A stretch of 64,000 nt of DNA from contig NZ_JAEPJQ010000003.1 of NCBI RefSeq assembly GCF_016827605.1, positions 1 through 64,000 on the forward strand. The letters run 5' to 3'. Shown here piece by piece: positions 1 to 9,007 of this stretch. The position numbers and the translations under genes are program-made. The DNA comes from Hyunsoonleella ulvae. GTDB lineage: Bacteria > Bacteroidota > Bacteroidia > Flavobacteriales > Flavobacteriaceae. Every line of letters begins with the position of its first letter. Within the stretch, counting starts at the first letter, position 1. The notes under the pieces were generated by a model. It was not told the origin of the DNA and ran no database searches. It saw nothing but the letters and a program-made list of their open reading frames with translations.

Positions 1-93
1 CTTAATATTATTAGAAACAAAATTGTTAGCAGAATCTTTGCTGTAGCAAAAAGACAAACACCTTATGTGGAAACCTTTAAATTTGCAGCATAA
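1..93 (+). CDS. C-terminal end of a probable IS110-family transposase (cut by window edge)
   Basis: An open frame enters from the left edge and stops at TAA 91-93, giving 30 residues that end in KRQTPYVETFKFAA. The pattern (N-I-R-N-K, then R-I-F-A-V, then K-R-x-T-P-Y) resembles from memory the extreme C-terminus of IS110/IS116-type DEDD transposases. Only the tail is visible, so no catalytic residue can be checked. The call rests on a short motif and is tentative. A decayed copy of a GC-rich interspersed repeat follows immediately, which fits a mobile-element boundary. Confidence 0.45.
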   Translation, partial: LNIIRNKIVSRIFAVAKRQTPYVETFKFAA

Positions 94-117
94 AAATTAG
101 GATAAACCTTAGAATAC

Positions 118-149
118 AGGCAGGCCCGACCCTTGAGGTAACGCACAAA
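118..149 (-). repeat. Decayed copy 1 of a GC-rich interspersed repeat
   Basis: Read on the minus strand this short stretch gives TTTGTGCGTTACC followed by GGGTCGGGCC. It aligns with the first part of the longer copies at 20265-20370 and 33861-33974. Only the head of the element is left, directly after the transposase tail. It was recognised by eye, and the rest of the family is outside the window. Confidence 0.4.
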
Positions 150-185
150 TTATGTGTTGAAATTAGCATACTTGGCAATAAATTG

Positions 186-193
186 TACTTTTG
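186..193 (+). promoter_or_regulatory. Candidate Bacteroidota -7 box for trhO
   Basis: TACTTTTG fits the Bacteroidota -7 consensus TAnnTTTG and lies 38 bases before the trhO ATG. I do not see a well-spaced -33 TTG element. Confidence 0.35.
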
Positions 194-231
194 TCCTTTA
201 AAATATTTCTTAACCTTAAAATTAGTATAGC

Positions 232-1305
232 ATGCAACTGTACAATACATTAAGTGCAAAAGAAAGAGCAGAATTAATCGAAAAAGCCGGTAAGGATCGA
301 TTAACACTCTCTTTTTACAAATATGCCAAAATTGAGAATCCTCAAGAATTTAGAGATCAACTTTTTATAGTTTGGAATTCCCTTGACGTTTTAGGTAGAA
401 TTTATGTAGCTACCGAAGGTATTAATGGTCAATTATCGCTTCCTGCAGATCGTTTTCAAGAATTTAAAACACATCTAGATACCATTGATTTTTTGAAAGA
501 TATTCGTTTAAATATTGCTGTAGAACAGGATAACATGTCTTTTTTAAAATTGAAAGTAAAAGTGCGTCATAAAATTGTAGCTGATGGATTAAATGATGAT
601 ACATTTGATGTAACCAATAAGGGTGTACATGTTGGTGCTGATAGATTTAACACACTTATTGAGGATGAGAATACCGTTTTGGTAGACATGCGCAACCATT
701 ACGAAAGTGAAATAGGGCATTTTAAAAATGCGATTACGCCTGATGTTGATACGTTTAGAGAATCTCTAGATATTATTGAGGACGATTTGAAAGAACACAA
801 AGAAGATAAGAATTTAGTAATGTACTGTACGGGAGGTATACGCTGTGAGAAAGCAAGTGCCTATTTTAAACATAAAGGTTTTAAGAATGTGTTTCAATTG
901 GAAGGTGGTATTATTGAGTATACTAGACAGGTAAAAGAAAGCAATCTTGAAAATAAATTTATAGGTAAGAACTTTGTGTTTGATGAACGTAGGGCGGAAA
1001 AGATAAGTGACGATGTAATTGCGCAATGTCATCAATGTGGCATCCCTTGTGATGTACATACCAATTGTGCTAACGATGCATGTCACTTATTATTTATTCA
1101 ATGTGATTCTTGTAAGGAGGAGATGAACAACTGTTGCTCAACATCGTGTAAAGAGATACATGCTTTACCTTATGAGGAGCAAAAAGCTCTGCGTAAAGGC
1201 CAAGGAAATAGTAATGATATCTTTAAGAAAGGACGTGCCGACCATTTGCCTTACAAAAAGGATTTGAGGAATATTTTTGAAACATTAAAACAAGAAAAAG
1301 ACTAA
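232..1305 (+). CDS. trhO: tRNA uridine(34) hydroxylase TrhO (rhodanese-like, YceA family)
   Basis: A 357-residue protein of the TrhO/YceA family, which forms 5-hydroxyuridine at the tRNA wobble position. An N-terminal acylphosphatase-like region (about residues 1-110) is followed by a rhodanese domain with the active-site loop CTGGIRCEKA; the catalytic cysteine is Cys199. The C-terminal third is cysteine-rich (CHQCGIPC, CDSC, CC, C), as expected of the longer family members, and may bind zinc. The length matches full-length homologues. It is monocistronic in appearance, with a TAnnTTTG box upstream. The family assignment is firm; activity in this organism is inferred. Confidence 0.93.
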   Translation: MQLYNTLSAKERAELIEKAGKDRLTLSFYKYAKIENPQEFRDQLFIVWNSLDVLGRIYVATEGINGQLSLPADRFQEFKTHLDTIDFLKDIRLNIAVEQDNMSFLKLKVKVRHKIVADGLNDDTFDVTNKGVHVGADRFNTLIEDENTVLVDMRNHYESEIGHFKNAITPDVDTFRESLDIIEDDLKEHKEDKNLVMYCTGGIRCEKASAYFKHKGFKNVFQLEGGIIEYTRQVKESNLENKFIGKNFVFDERRAEKISDDVIAQCHQCGIPCDVHTNCANDACHLLFIQCDSCKEEMNNCCSTSCKEIHALPYEEQKALRKGQGNSNDIFKKGRADHLPYKKDLRNIFETLKQEKD

Positions 1306-1531
1306 ATTACAGAACGTATTGGTGTTTTATGGGTTTTAAAGAGTTAAGCAACTGCTTGGTCTCAAGAAGAATTTATGCGAATCACTGTTAGAGATTGTTA
1401 CGCTCTCTTTTTTAAGTACCCAGATAATCCTATATTTACATTTTTAAGTGCTGTTTTGCATTTTAATGAATAATCAGGTATGAATCTCCATTCGTAATAA
1501 TTTAATTATTAACGGATTCAATATATAAAAT

Positions 1532-2788
1532 ATGGCTTGCGCAAGTTGCTCAACTAAAGACGGCTCTCCAAAGGGCTGTAAAAATAATGGTACTTGTGGA
1601 ACAGACAGTTGTAATAAACTAACGGTTTTTGACTGGTTAGCAAATATGTCTCTTCCCAATGGTGAAACACCTTTTAACTGGATTGAAGTTCGTTATAAAA
1701 ACGGTAGGAAACACTATTATAAAAACACCGAGAATTTAACCTTAAGCATTGGAGATATTGTAGCTACACAGGCCCAGACAGGTCATGATATAGGCATGGT
1801 AACCCTTACAGGAGAGTTAGTACGTGTTCAAATGAAACGTAAAAACATAGCTCCAGAAGGGGACGATATTTTAAAAATCTACAGAAAAGCATCTCAAAAA
1901 GATATAGATATATGGCAAAAATCTCGTGATAGAGAGGAGCCTATGAAAGTAAAGGCAAGGCAATTTGCTATTGATTTACGACTTGAGATGAAAATTTCTG
2001 ATATTGAGTTTCAAGGAGACGGTAGCAAAGCCACATTTTATTACACTGCTGAAGAGCGTGTAGATTTTAGGGAACTCATTAAGGTATTTGCAAGGGAGTT
2101 TAGAACACGTATAGAAATGCGCCAAGTAGGATTTCGTCAAGAAGCCTCCAGACTTGGTGGTATAGGGTCTTGTGGACGTGAATTATGTTGTTCCACCTGG
2201 TTAACAGATTTTCGTTCGGTAAGCACTTCTGCAGCGCGTTACCAGCAATTATCATTAAATCCGCAGAAACTTGCAGGGCAATGTGGAAAGCTTAAATGTT
2301 GCTTAAACTACGAGCTGGATACGTATTTAGATGCTTTAAAAGATTTTCCTAAAACAGATATAAAACTTCAGACAGAGAAAGGAACTGCTGTATGCCAGAA
2401 AACAGATATTTTTAAGGGACATATGTGGTATGCATATGAGGGAGAGTGGATGAATTGGCATAAAATAACAGTAGTACAGGCCAATGAAATCATTGAGCTA
2501 AATAAGCAGAATAAAAAAGTAATAAGCCTTGAAGAATACGCTCTAGATCTTGTTGAAGATACTAAAACATCGTTTGAAAACGTTGTTGGACAAGATAGTT
2601 TAACACGTTTTGATAGTCCAAAACGTAATAAAAAACGTAGAAATAATAAGCGCAAGGGTAACCAGAGGAATACTAAAAGTAGTCAAGGCAATAAAAAGGA
2701 AACTACCAACAATAATAACACAAACAAAAATAAAAGAAGACGAAACAATAAAAGAAAACCGCAAAATGCTAAGAACAATCAAAAATAG
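1532..2788 (+). CDS. ricT: PSP1/RicT family regulatory Fe-S protein
   Basis: A 418-residue protein of the PSP1 C-terminal domain family (YaaT/RicT). In Bacillus RicT forms the RicAFT complex that affects mRNA maturation and phosphorelay. The centre carries the family cysteines in GSCGRELCCSTWL and QCGKLKCCLNYE. Two parts are not in the Bacillus protein: an N-terminal Cys-rich stretch (CASC, GCKNNGTCGTDSC) and a roughly 55-residue tail almost entirely of Lys, Arg, Asn and Gln, which suggests nucleic-acid binding. gldH starts 23 bases inside its 3' end, so the two are translationally coupled. The ricT-gldH-PBP1A order is, from memory, conserved in flavobacteria. Its role in this phylum is not settled. 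Confidence 0.88.
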   Translation: MACASCSTKDGSPKGCKNNGTCGTDSCNKLTVFDWLANMSLPNGETPFNWIEVRYKNGRKHYYKNTENLTLSIGDIVATQAQTGHDIGMVTLTGELVRVQMKRKNIAPEGDDILKIYRKASQKDIDIWQKSRDREEPMKVKARQFAIDLRLEMKISDIEFQGDGSKATFYYTAEERVDFRELIKVFAREFRTRIEMRQVGFRQEASRLGGIGSCGRELCCSTWLTDFRSVSTSAARYQQLSLNPQKLAGQCGKLKCCLNYELDTYLDALKDFPKTDIKLQTEKGTAVCQKTDIFKGHMWYAYEGEWMNWHKITVVQANEIIELNKQNKKVISLEEYALDLVEDTKTSFENVVGQDSLTRFDSPKRNKKRRNNKRKGNQRNTKSSQGNKKETTNNNNTNKNKRRRNNKRKPQNAKNNQK

Positions 2789-3257
2789 TGTCTTAGTAAT
2801 ACTATTGTTGTTGTGTATGTTGTCTTGTGACAAAAACCGAGTTTTTGATGCCTACAAATCTGTACCTAATGCATGGCACAAAGACTCTGTAGCAAGTTTT
2901 AAAATTAACCCACCAGATACTATTAACCCATACAATTTATTTATAAACCTTAGAAATACCAATGCCTATAAGTACAATAATTTATTTTTAATAGTGGAGA
3001 TGACATTTCCTCATGGAAAAACCATCAAGGACACTCTAGAATACCGTATGGCAGAACCCTCAGGAAAGTTATTAGGTACAGGTGTTTCCGATATAAAAGA
3101 AAATAAATTGTGGTATAAAGAAAGCGTTGTTTTTAATGAATTTGGCGAGTATGAAGTTCATATTCAACATGCCATGAGAGAGAGAGGCAAAGTAAATGGC
3201 GTTACCAATTTAGAAGGTATCACTGATGTTGGTTTTAGAGTAGAAAAGCCACAATAA
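2766..3257 (+). CDS. gldH: Gliding motility lipoprotein GldH
   Basis: The protein has 163 residues when started at ATG 2766. A longer open frame begins at 2610 inside ricT, but the 2766 start gives a clean lipoprotein signal peptide ending in LCMLSC followed by DKN. GldH is one of the lipoproteins required for gliding and linked to type IX secretion in Flavobacterium johnsoniae. The body contains the family's N-P-Y-N-L-F-I-N-L-R-N-T segment and the C-terminal D-V-G-F-R-V-E ending. It overlaps ricT by 23 bases and precedes PBP1A by 87 bases. It indicates a gliding or T9SS lineage, and the giant T9SS cargo at 11-18 kb agrees with that. Confidence 0.9.
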   Translation: MLRTIKNSVLVILLLLCMLSCDKNRVFDAYKSVPNAWHKDSVASFKINPPDTINPYNLFINLRNTNAYKYNNLFLIVEMTFPHGKTIKDTLEYRMAEPSGKLLGTGVSDIKENKLWYKESVVFNEFGEYEVHIQHAMRERGKVNGVTNLEGITDVGFRVEKPQ

Positions 3258-3344
3258 GTAAATAAAAGTATCAATTGTCACACTTAGTTTTTTGCCCCAG
3301 TTTTTATAGGCTTAAAGTAGAGTGTCTTTAATATTTAAAAAGAA

Positions 3345-5693
3345 ATGGCAAAAGCAAAAAAAGAAACAGCCCCAGTAGAAAGCTTTTCAAAATATATAAG
3401 ATGGTTTTGGATGGTGTTTTTAGGGGGGATTTTTGGATTAATTCTAGTGTTTTTATTAGCGTCTTGGGGTGTACTTGGAGAAATGCCTGATCACACGGTT
3501 TTAGAAAATCCAAAAACTAATTTAGCTACTGAGATTATTTCTTCTGATGGTAAAACATTAGGTAAGTTTTATTTTAATGATAATAGAACACCTGTTGGTT
3601 ATGAAGAATTACCAGAACATTTAGTTGATGCATTAATAGCTACTGAAGATGTACGTTTTCATGAACATTCTGGTATTGATGCTAGAGGGACATTACGTGC
3701 TATAGCTAAGCTTGGTAAAGGTGGTGGTGCTAGCACAATATCACAACAATTGGCAAAACAACTTTTTACAGTTAAGGTCTCTAGCAGTAAATTTGAAAGA
3801 GTTTTTCAAAAAGTTAAGGAATGGATTATAGCTACACGTTTAGAACGTCAGTACACTAAAAAAGAAATTATAGCTCAGTACTTTAATATCTATGATTTTT
3901 TAAATAATGCTGATGGTATCAGAAGTGCTTCTAGCATTTATTTTGATAAAGAACCGAACGAATTAAGTTTAAAAGAGTCGGCAATGTTAGTTGGGATGTT
4001 TAAAAACGCTTCTTATTTTAATCCCAGAAAGTATCCTGAGAGAGTCAAGGATAGAAGAAATGTTGTGCTAGCGCAAATGTGTAAGTATGGTTATATAAAT
4101 GAAGCATTAAAAGATTCGCTTCAAAAAACAGAACTCGATTTAAAATATACGCCACAATCACATCGTGACGGAATTGCTACTTATTTTAGAGGATATCTAG
4201 CAACATTTATGAAAGACTGGATTAAGAAAAACCCAAAACCAGATGGCACTAAATGGAGTTTGTACAACGATGGTTTAACCATTTACACCACAATAGATTC
4301 CCGTATGCAACAGTATGCAGAGGATGCAGTACAGCAACATATGCCAAGGTTGCAGGCCGAATTTTTTGCACAGAATACACCAAAACGAAATCCAACGGCA
4401 CCTTTTTTAGAGTTAGATAATAAAGAGATAAAAGATTTGATGAATCGTTCTATGCGTCAATCAGAGCGTTGGCGACACATGAAATACGATTTAAAAAAAT
4501 CAAATGAAGAGATTATCGCATCTTTTCAAAAGCCAGTAGCAATGTCGGTTTTTGCATGGAAGGATGGAAAGCCATCAGAAATAGACACCATTATGAAGCC
4601 CATTGATTCTATGCGTTATTACAAATCGTTCTTGAGAACAGGTATGATGTCTATGGATCCACGTACAGGACATGTAAAAGCATGGGTAGGTGGTATGGAT
4701 TATAAGCATTTTCAATACGATATGGTAAAACAGGGTAAACGACAAATAGGGTCTACCTTTAAGCCTTTTGTGTATACCTCCGCAATAGATCAATTGCATT
4801 TTTCGCCATGCGATGAGTTTCCAGACACACCGTTTTGTATAGAAGCTAATAAATATGGTAATCCTGAAGAGTGGTGTCCTAAAAATTCAAATCATAATTA
4901 TGGTGGTAATCGCAGTTTAAAAAACGCATTAGCTAATTCTGTTAATACAGTTACTGCACGTTTAATTGATAAGGTTGGGCCACAAACTGTTGCAGATTTA
5001 GCCGTGAAATTGGGTGTAGAGTCTGAAATTCCTCCAGTACCGTCAATTGCTTTAGGTACACCAGATGTTAGCGTTTATGAAATGGTGGGAGCATATTCTG
5101 CTTTCGCTAATAAAGGGGTATACACCAAACCTGTAATGGTTACTAGTATTGAAGATAAAAATGGTACGATTTTATACCAATTTAAACCAGAGACTCGAGA
5201 TGTTTTAAGTGAAGAAACGGCTTATGTTGCAGTTAAACTTATGGAAGGTGTTACTCAAAGTGGCTCAGGATCTGGCTTACGTCATAATTACAAGAAAAAT
5301 TTTGCTGTCTATAAGAAAGTTGTAACTGGCTATCCTTATGAGTTTACTAATTCTATTGCTGGAAAAACAGGGACTACGCAAAACCAAAGTGATGGTTGGT
5401 TTATGGGCATGGTACCTAATTTAGTAACTGGAGTTTGGGTTGGTGGAGAAGAAAGATCTATACATTTTAGTGGTATAGGATATGGTCAAGGGGGTGTGAT
5501 GGCACTGCCAATTTGGGGTATTTATATGAAAAGCTGTTATGCTGATGAAAATTTAAATATTTCCAAAGAAGAGTTTGAGGCTCCAGAAAGCTTATCCATA
5601 ACAGTAGATTGCTCTAAAGCTACTGGGAAAACAGTGATAGATGGTAATGATTTAAAAGATGATGACATTCCCGAAGATTTAGACTTTGGTTAA
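3345..5693 (+). CDS. mrcA: Class A penicillin-binding protein 1A (bifunctional transglycosylase/transpeptidase)
   Basis: A 782-residue peptidoglycan synthase. One transmembrane segment at about residues 20-42 anchors it. The GT51 glycosyltransferase domain shows EDVRFHEHSGID (catalytic Glu101) and GGASTISQQLAKQLF, then RLERQYTKKEIIAQYFN. The transpeptidase domain has all three penicillin-binding motifs: S470-T-F-K, S532-V-N and K674-T-G-T. It is the third gene of the ricT-gldH-PBP1A group. It overlaps by 8 bases the LuxR-type gene that follows, which suggests one transcript. The class is certain; the choice of mrcA as symbol rather than another class A name is by convention. Confidence 0.95.
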   Translation: MAKAKKETAPVESFSKYIRWFWMVFLGGIFGLILVFLLASWGVLGEMPDHTVLENPKTNLATEIISSDGKTLGKFYFNDNRTPVGYEELPEHLVDALIATEDVRFHEHSGIDARGTLRAIAKLGKGGGASTISQQLAKQLFTVKVSSSKFERVFQKVKEWIIATRLERQYTKKEIIAQYFNIYDFLNNADGIRSASSIYFDKEPNELSLKESAMLVGMFKNASYFNPRKYPERVKDRRNVVLAQMCKYGYINEALKDSLQKTELDLKYTPQSHRDGIATYFRGYLATFMKDWIKKNPKPDGTKWSLYNDGLTIYTTIDSRMQQYAEDAVQQHMPRLQAEFFAQNTPKRNPTAPFLELDNKEIKDLMNRSMRQSERWRHMKYDLKKSNEEIIASFQKPVAMSVFAWKDGKPSEIDTIMKPIDSMRYYKSFLRTGMMSMDPRTGHVKAWVGGMDYKHFQYDMVKQGKRQIGSTFKPFVYTSAIDQLHFSPCDEFPDTPFCIEANKYGNPEEWCPKNSNHNYGGNRSLKNALANSVNTVTARLIDKVGPQTVADLAVKLGVESEIPPVPSIALGTPDVSVYEMVGAYSAFANKGVYTKPVMVTSIEDKNGTILYQFKPETRDVLSEETAYVAVKLMEGVTQSGSGSGLRHNYKKNFAVYKKVVTGYPYEFTNSIAGKTGTTQNQSDGWFMGMVPNLVTGVWVGGEERSIHFSGIGYGQGGVMALPIWGIYMKSCYADENLNISKEEFEAPESLSITVDCSKATGKTVIDGNDLKDDDIPEDLDFG

Positions 5694-6504
5694 TGATAAA
5701 GTACTCAAATATTTATTAATCAATACTTTGCAAACAGACTCATTTCAAAACTTCAAAACGATATGGAGTAGTATTATTGGTGTTACTCCAGAATCATTTA
5801 AAACACAGTTAACAGAGAAACTTACTGAAAACCTTGAGGTGTTTAAAAACGGTATCGGTGTTTCTGCGCTTACTGTTTTTGATATGGAGAAAAATGGGTT
5901 TATATATGTTGATGAAGATATAGAGCGTGTAACGGGTATACCCAAACCTTTATATTTTGAAAAGGGAGCATCGTATGTATTATCCAGAGCAATACTTCAG
6001 CATGTGCCTTTATTGATAAGCTCTACACTTAAACAGCGTAATTTTTTTAAAAATAAGTCGCAAGAATTTTATAATAACTTTATCGTTAATCGTGAGTTTG
6101 CCTATAAATCAAAAAGAGAACCTGTAAATTGGGTGCTGCACCAAGTGGTTAGACATCTGTTTAATGCTTCAGGAAAATTATTTGGTGTTGTTGTATTGCA
6201 AACACAACTTAAAAACTCCAATTACATTGGGAAATTCCGCTTCAATATTTATGATAAAAAGAAGAATATAATAGTATACCCAAAGTTAGGTGTAAAGCAT
6301 TCGTATATTCATGATTTAACAGATAGAGAAAGGCAAGTCATCAATCTGTTGCTTCAAAATAAAACCAATAAAGCCATTGCTGAAGAATTGCATATCAGCT
6401 ATCATACTGTACGAACACACAGAAAATCAGCAATGAAAAAATTGAATTGCCATTCCATTTATGAATTGGCAAGAGAATATTCAGTGTTATTAAATGGAGA
6501 CTAA
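5686..6504 (+). CDS. LuxR-type helix-turn-helix transcriptional regulator
   Basis: A 272-residue protein with a C-terminal LuxR/GerE DNA-binding domain at about 205-265 (LTDRERQVINLLLQNKTNKA, then HISYHTVRTHRKSAMKKLN). The N-terminal 200 residues look like a PAS-type sensor fold, but no ligand can be named. The only start near PBP1A is TTG at 5686, overlapping the PBP gene by 8 bases. No in-frame ATG occurs until about residue 67, so a rare start or a second TTG at residue 16 must be used. It converges with a small lipoprotein gene, sharing 4 bases. Its target is unknown; its place behind PBP1A hints at envelope control. Confidence 0.8.
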   Translation: MVNDKVLKYLLINTLQTDSFQNFKTIWSSIIGVTPESFKTQLTEKLTENLEVFKNGIGVSALTVFDMEKNGFIYVDEDIERVTGIPKPLYFEKGASYVLSRAILQHVPLLISSTLKQRNFFKNKSQEFYNNFIVNREFAYKSKREPVNWVLHQVVRHLFNASGKLFGVVVLQTQLKNSNYIGKFRFNIYDKKKNIIVYPKLGVKHSYIHDLTDRERQVINLLLQNKTNKAIAEELHISYHTVRTHRKSAMKKLNCHSIYELAREYSVLLNGD

Positions 6505-6740
6505 GGCGTACAGTCGTCGTCTTCATCGTCTAAGAATCCATCTCCATCATCATCTATTCCGTTATCGCAAATTTCGCATACACAATCATTATCTGTACAA
6601 TCTGTAAACCCATCGTTATCATCATCAATACCGTTATTACAGATTTCTGATTTCGTATTGTCATTATCATCATTCTCACAATTAGAGAATAGAATAAGGC
6701 CAAAAAGTACGATTGCAAATTTTAAAATAGATGTCTTCAT
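6501..6740 (-). CDS. Small secreted lipoprotein with two Asp-rich CxNGxDDDxDG repeats
   Basis: A 79-residue precursor with a signal peptide ending in LFSNC, followed by acidic ENDDNDN, typical of Bacteroidota lipoproteins. The mature part has two copies of a Cys/Asp motif: ICNNGIDDDNDGFTDC and ICDNGIDDDGDGFLDD. These resemble calcium-binding repeats of the kind found in many Deltaproteobacterial and Bacteroidota surface proteins. The cysteine pairs suggest disulfides. It overlaps the 3' end of the LuxR gene by 4 bases on the other strand. The function is unknown, and calcium binding is inferred from the DxDxDG pattern only. Confidence 0.75.
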   Translation of the reverse strand: MKTSILKFAIVLFGLILFSNCENDDNDNTKSEICNNGIDDDNDGFTDCTDNDCVCEICDNGIDDDGDGFLDDEDDDCTP

Positions 6741-6771
6741 AAGTAGTTAATTTTGAGTTGTTGTTAACTGG

Positions 6772-6909
6772 TTACCATGGTTTGTGCTGGCGTTTACCAG
6801 TTGATTTTCCTGTAGTTGTAGAAGTTTCTTCGTCTTGACCTGGCTCAGCATAATCTCCACATTGATTAATGGTAAATAGAGCAAATAGAAGTAATAAAAA
6901 TTTTGACAT
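6772..6909 (-). CDS. Tiny putative lipoprotein, 45 residues
   Basis: This short frame gives MSKFLLLLFALFTINQCGDY, then a Thr/Ser/Lys-rich tail ending KRQHKPW. A hydrophobic start with Cys17 followed by Gly-Asp looks like a lipoprotein signal, though the lipobox (I-N-Q-C) is not ideal. It sits 31 bases upstream of the neighbouring small lipoprotein gene in the same direction, so the two may be one transcript. No homologue is recognised. The combination of signal-like N-terminus and position makes it more than chance, but it is not proven. Confidence 0.5.
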   Translation of the reverse strand: MSKFLLLLFALFTINQCGDYAEPGQDEETSTTTGKSTGKRQHKPW

Positions 6910-7015
6910 ATTACATTTTTTTGTAAAAGTCATATTATGAAAAGTGATTTCAAATACCTCATTGAGGTATTTTTAATGAAATGATGATAAGGAAAAAAGA
7001 ATATTACACTAAAAA

Positions 7016-8974
7016 TCAGATACGTTTAGCAAACTCAATAAAGAAATTAACAGATTCTGGGTTGCGCATGGCGTCTAAATTTATTGAGGTTTCAATAGGC
7101 ATTTTTAATAAAATCTTCTTAATAGGAGCTTCCATTTTTTTACCACTTATAGTATAAGGGATGTCTTTAACTTCAATAATTTCATCAGGAACATGTCGTG
7201 GAGAATAGTCTGTTTTTAGTTGATTATTGATATTTGACTTTATGTTTTCTGATAATTCAAAACCAGATTTAAGCTTAACAAATAAAGGCATGTAATGCTT
7301 GCCTTCATCCAATTCTAAATTTATAATTAAGGAGTCCTCTACAGCTGAAATTTTATTAACAGCACTATATATTTCACTTGTACCAATTCTAATACCATGC
7401 CTATTTAATGTGGCGTCAGAGCGTCCATAAATTACCAAACCTCCTGTTTTAGAGTTTATTTTAATAAAATCGCCATGGCGCCATTTCCCCGGATAATCCT
7501 CAAAATAAGAAGACTTGTATCTTGCATTGTTTTCATCATTCCAAAAGTAAATAGGCATGGAGGGCATGGGTTTGTCAATAACCATCTCACCTAAAACATC
7601 TTTAATTGGTTTACCATTATCATCTAAGGCATGTAGCGATACACCTAAAGCTCTACATTGAATTTCTCCAGAATGCACACTATTAAGAGGCGTACCTCCA
7701 ACAAAGGCGGTACATACATCAGTACCTCCAGCCATAGAACATAACCAAACATCAGATTTTATATTATTGTACACATAATCGAAAGCTTCAGCTGGTAATG
7801 GAGCACCTGTAGAACTAATAGAACGGATAGACGACAAATCATGAGCTGCTTTTAAATCTAGCTGCTTTTTCATATTAGCTACTAAAAAAGGTGCACTAGT
7901 ACCAAAATGATGAAGTTTAAGTTTATCTGAAAGGCTCCAAAGCGCATCAAATTTTGGATAGGTTGGAGAGCCATCATATAACACAATAGAAGCTCCCATC
8001 AACAAGGCCGATTGTAAAAAATTCCACATCATCCACCCCGTTGTTGTAAACCAAAAATAGAGTTCACCAGATTTTGTATCGTTGTGAAATGCCATGTACT
8101 TATAATGCTCTAATAAAATACCACCGTGAGAGTGTACAATCGCTTTAGGCAAACCTGTGGTTCCTGAGGAATATAGCACCCATATAGGGTGGTTAAAATC
8201 TACAGGTTGAAATTCCAGTTTACCACCATCCTTTTTAAAGATGGTATTTATGTCAATGTAATCTTCAGAAAAACGCTCCAGCGTATTATTATCTAAATAA
8301 GGCAAGATGATAACCTTTTTTAATGTAGGGAGTTCAGAAACTATGTCTTTAACGGTGTCTGTTTTACTATAAGGTTTTCCATTATAAAGATAGCCATCTA
8401 CAGCAATGAGCACTTTGGGTTGTATTTGGGCAAAACGATTTACTACACTTTCAGTCCCGAAATCTGGAGAGGTGCTAGACCACACTGCACCAATTGCATT
8501 TGCAGCAAGAAAGGCTATAGTAGCTTCAGGAACATTTGGCAGAAAAGCTACAACACGATCACCTTGGGTAACACCTAGGGATTTAAAATACATAACCATA
8601 GAAGCTACTTTAGCTTCAAGAGTTTTCCAAGATATTTCTTCTTGAAGACCACTTTCATTACTAAAATAAATAGCTGTTTGGTCTGGTTTAGATGTCCTAA
8701 AAATATGTTCTGCGTAATTTATAGAGGCACCTTCAAACCATTTACAGCTTGGCATATTATAAGATGATAATACTTTTGTATATGGGGTATGCGATATTAT
8801 CTTAAAATAGTGCCAGATACTTTCCCAGAAGTCTTCAATATTATTGGTAGACCATTCCCATAACTCATCGTAATCTTTAAACTTTAGGTTGTGATTTTCT
8901 TGTAGCCAATTACAATAGTGTTGTACATGGCTTTCCTTTTTAAACAAATGAGATCCTTCCCAAAGCTTTTTCAT
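7016..8974 (-). CDS. aacS: Acetoacetate--CoA ligase (acetoacetyl-CoA synthetase)
   Basis: A 652-residue member of the ANL adenylating superfamily, with acetoacetate, CoA and ATP as expected substrates. The AMP-binding P-loop YSSGTTGLPKAIVHSHGG is at about 268-285. The A8-type motif YGRSDATLNRHGIRIGTSEI and the C-terminal catalytic lysine region SGKKMEAPIKK are present. GTDVCTAFVGGTPLNSVHSG and the N-terminal WSTNNIEDFWESIW fit AacS better than acetyl-CoA synthetase. The length matches the family (about 650). It stands alone with its own -7 box. Acetoacetyl-CoA can enter the mevalonate pathway, whose reductase lies at 61-62 kb, but the genes are far apart. Confidence 0.9.
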   Translation of the reverse strand: MKKLWEGSHLFKKESHVQHYCNWLQENHNLKFKDYDELWEWSTNNIEDFWESIWHYFKIISHTPYTKVLSSYNMPSCKWFEGASINYAEHIFRTSKPDQTAIYFSNESGLQEEISWKTLEAKVASMVMYFKSLGVTQGDRVVAFLPNVPEATIAFLAANAIGAVWSSTSPDFGTESVVNRFAQIQPKVLIAVDGYLYNGKPYSKTDTVKDIVSELPTLKKVIILPYLDNNTLERFSEDYIDINTIFKKDGGKLEFQPVDFNHPIWVLYSSGTTGLPKAIVHSHGGILLEHYKYMAFHNDTKSGELYFWFTTTGWMMWNFLQSALLMGASIVLYDGSPTYPKFDALWSLSDKLKLHHFGTSAPFLVANMKKQLDLKAAHDLSSIRSISSTGAPLPAEAFDYVYNNIKSDVWLCSMAGGTDVCTAFVGGTPLNSVHSGEIQCRALGVSLHALDDNGKPIKDVLGEMVIDKPMPSMPIYFWNDENNARYKSSYFEDYPGKWRHGDFIKINSKTGGLVIYGRSDATLNRHGIRIGTSEIYSAVNKISAVEDSLIINLELDEGKHYMPLFVKLKSGFELSENIKSNINNQLKTDYSPRHVPDEIIEVKDIPYTISGKKMEAPIKKILLKMPIETSINLDAMRNPESVNFFIEFAKRI

Positions 8975-8999
8975 ATAAATCTTAATAAATTTTCGTCCT

Positions 9000-9007
9000 C
9001 AAATATA
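9000..9007 (-). promoter_or_regulatory. Candidate -7 box for aacS
   Basis: TATATTTG on the minus strand matches TAnnTTTG and lies 26 bases upstream of the aacS ATG at 8974. No clear -33 element is seen. Confidence 0.4.

Noticed and set aside
77-307. A 76-codon minus-strand frame across the start of trhO.
   Set aside because: It overlaps the trhO 5' end and its promoter, and its composition is that of random AT-rich DNA.
1306-1531. A 226-base gap between trhO and ricT considered as a riboswitch or small RNA.
   Set aside because: I see no conserved fold, no strong hairpin and no clear promoter. It holds only AT-rich sequence with short chance frames.
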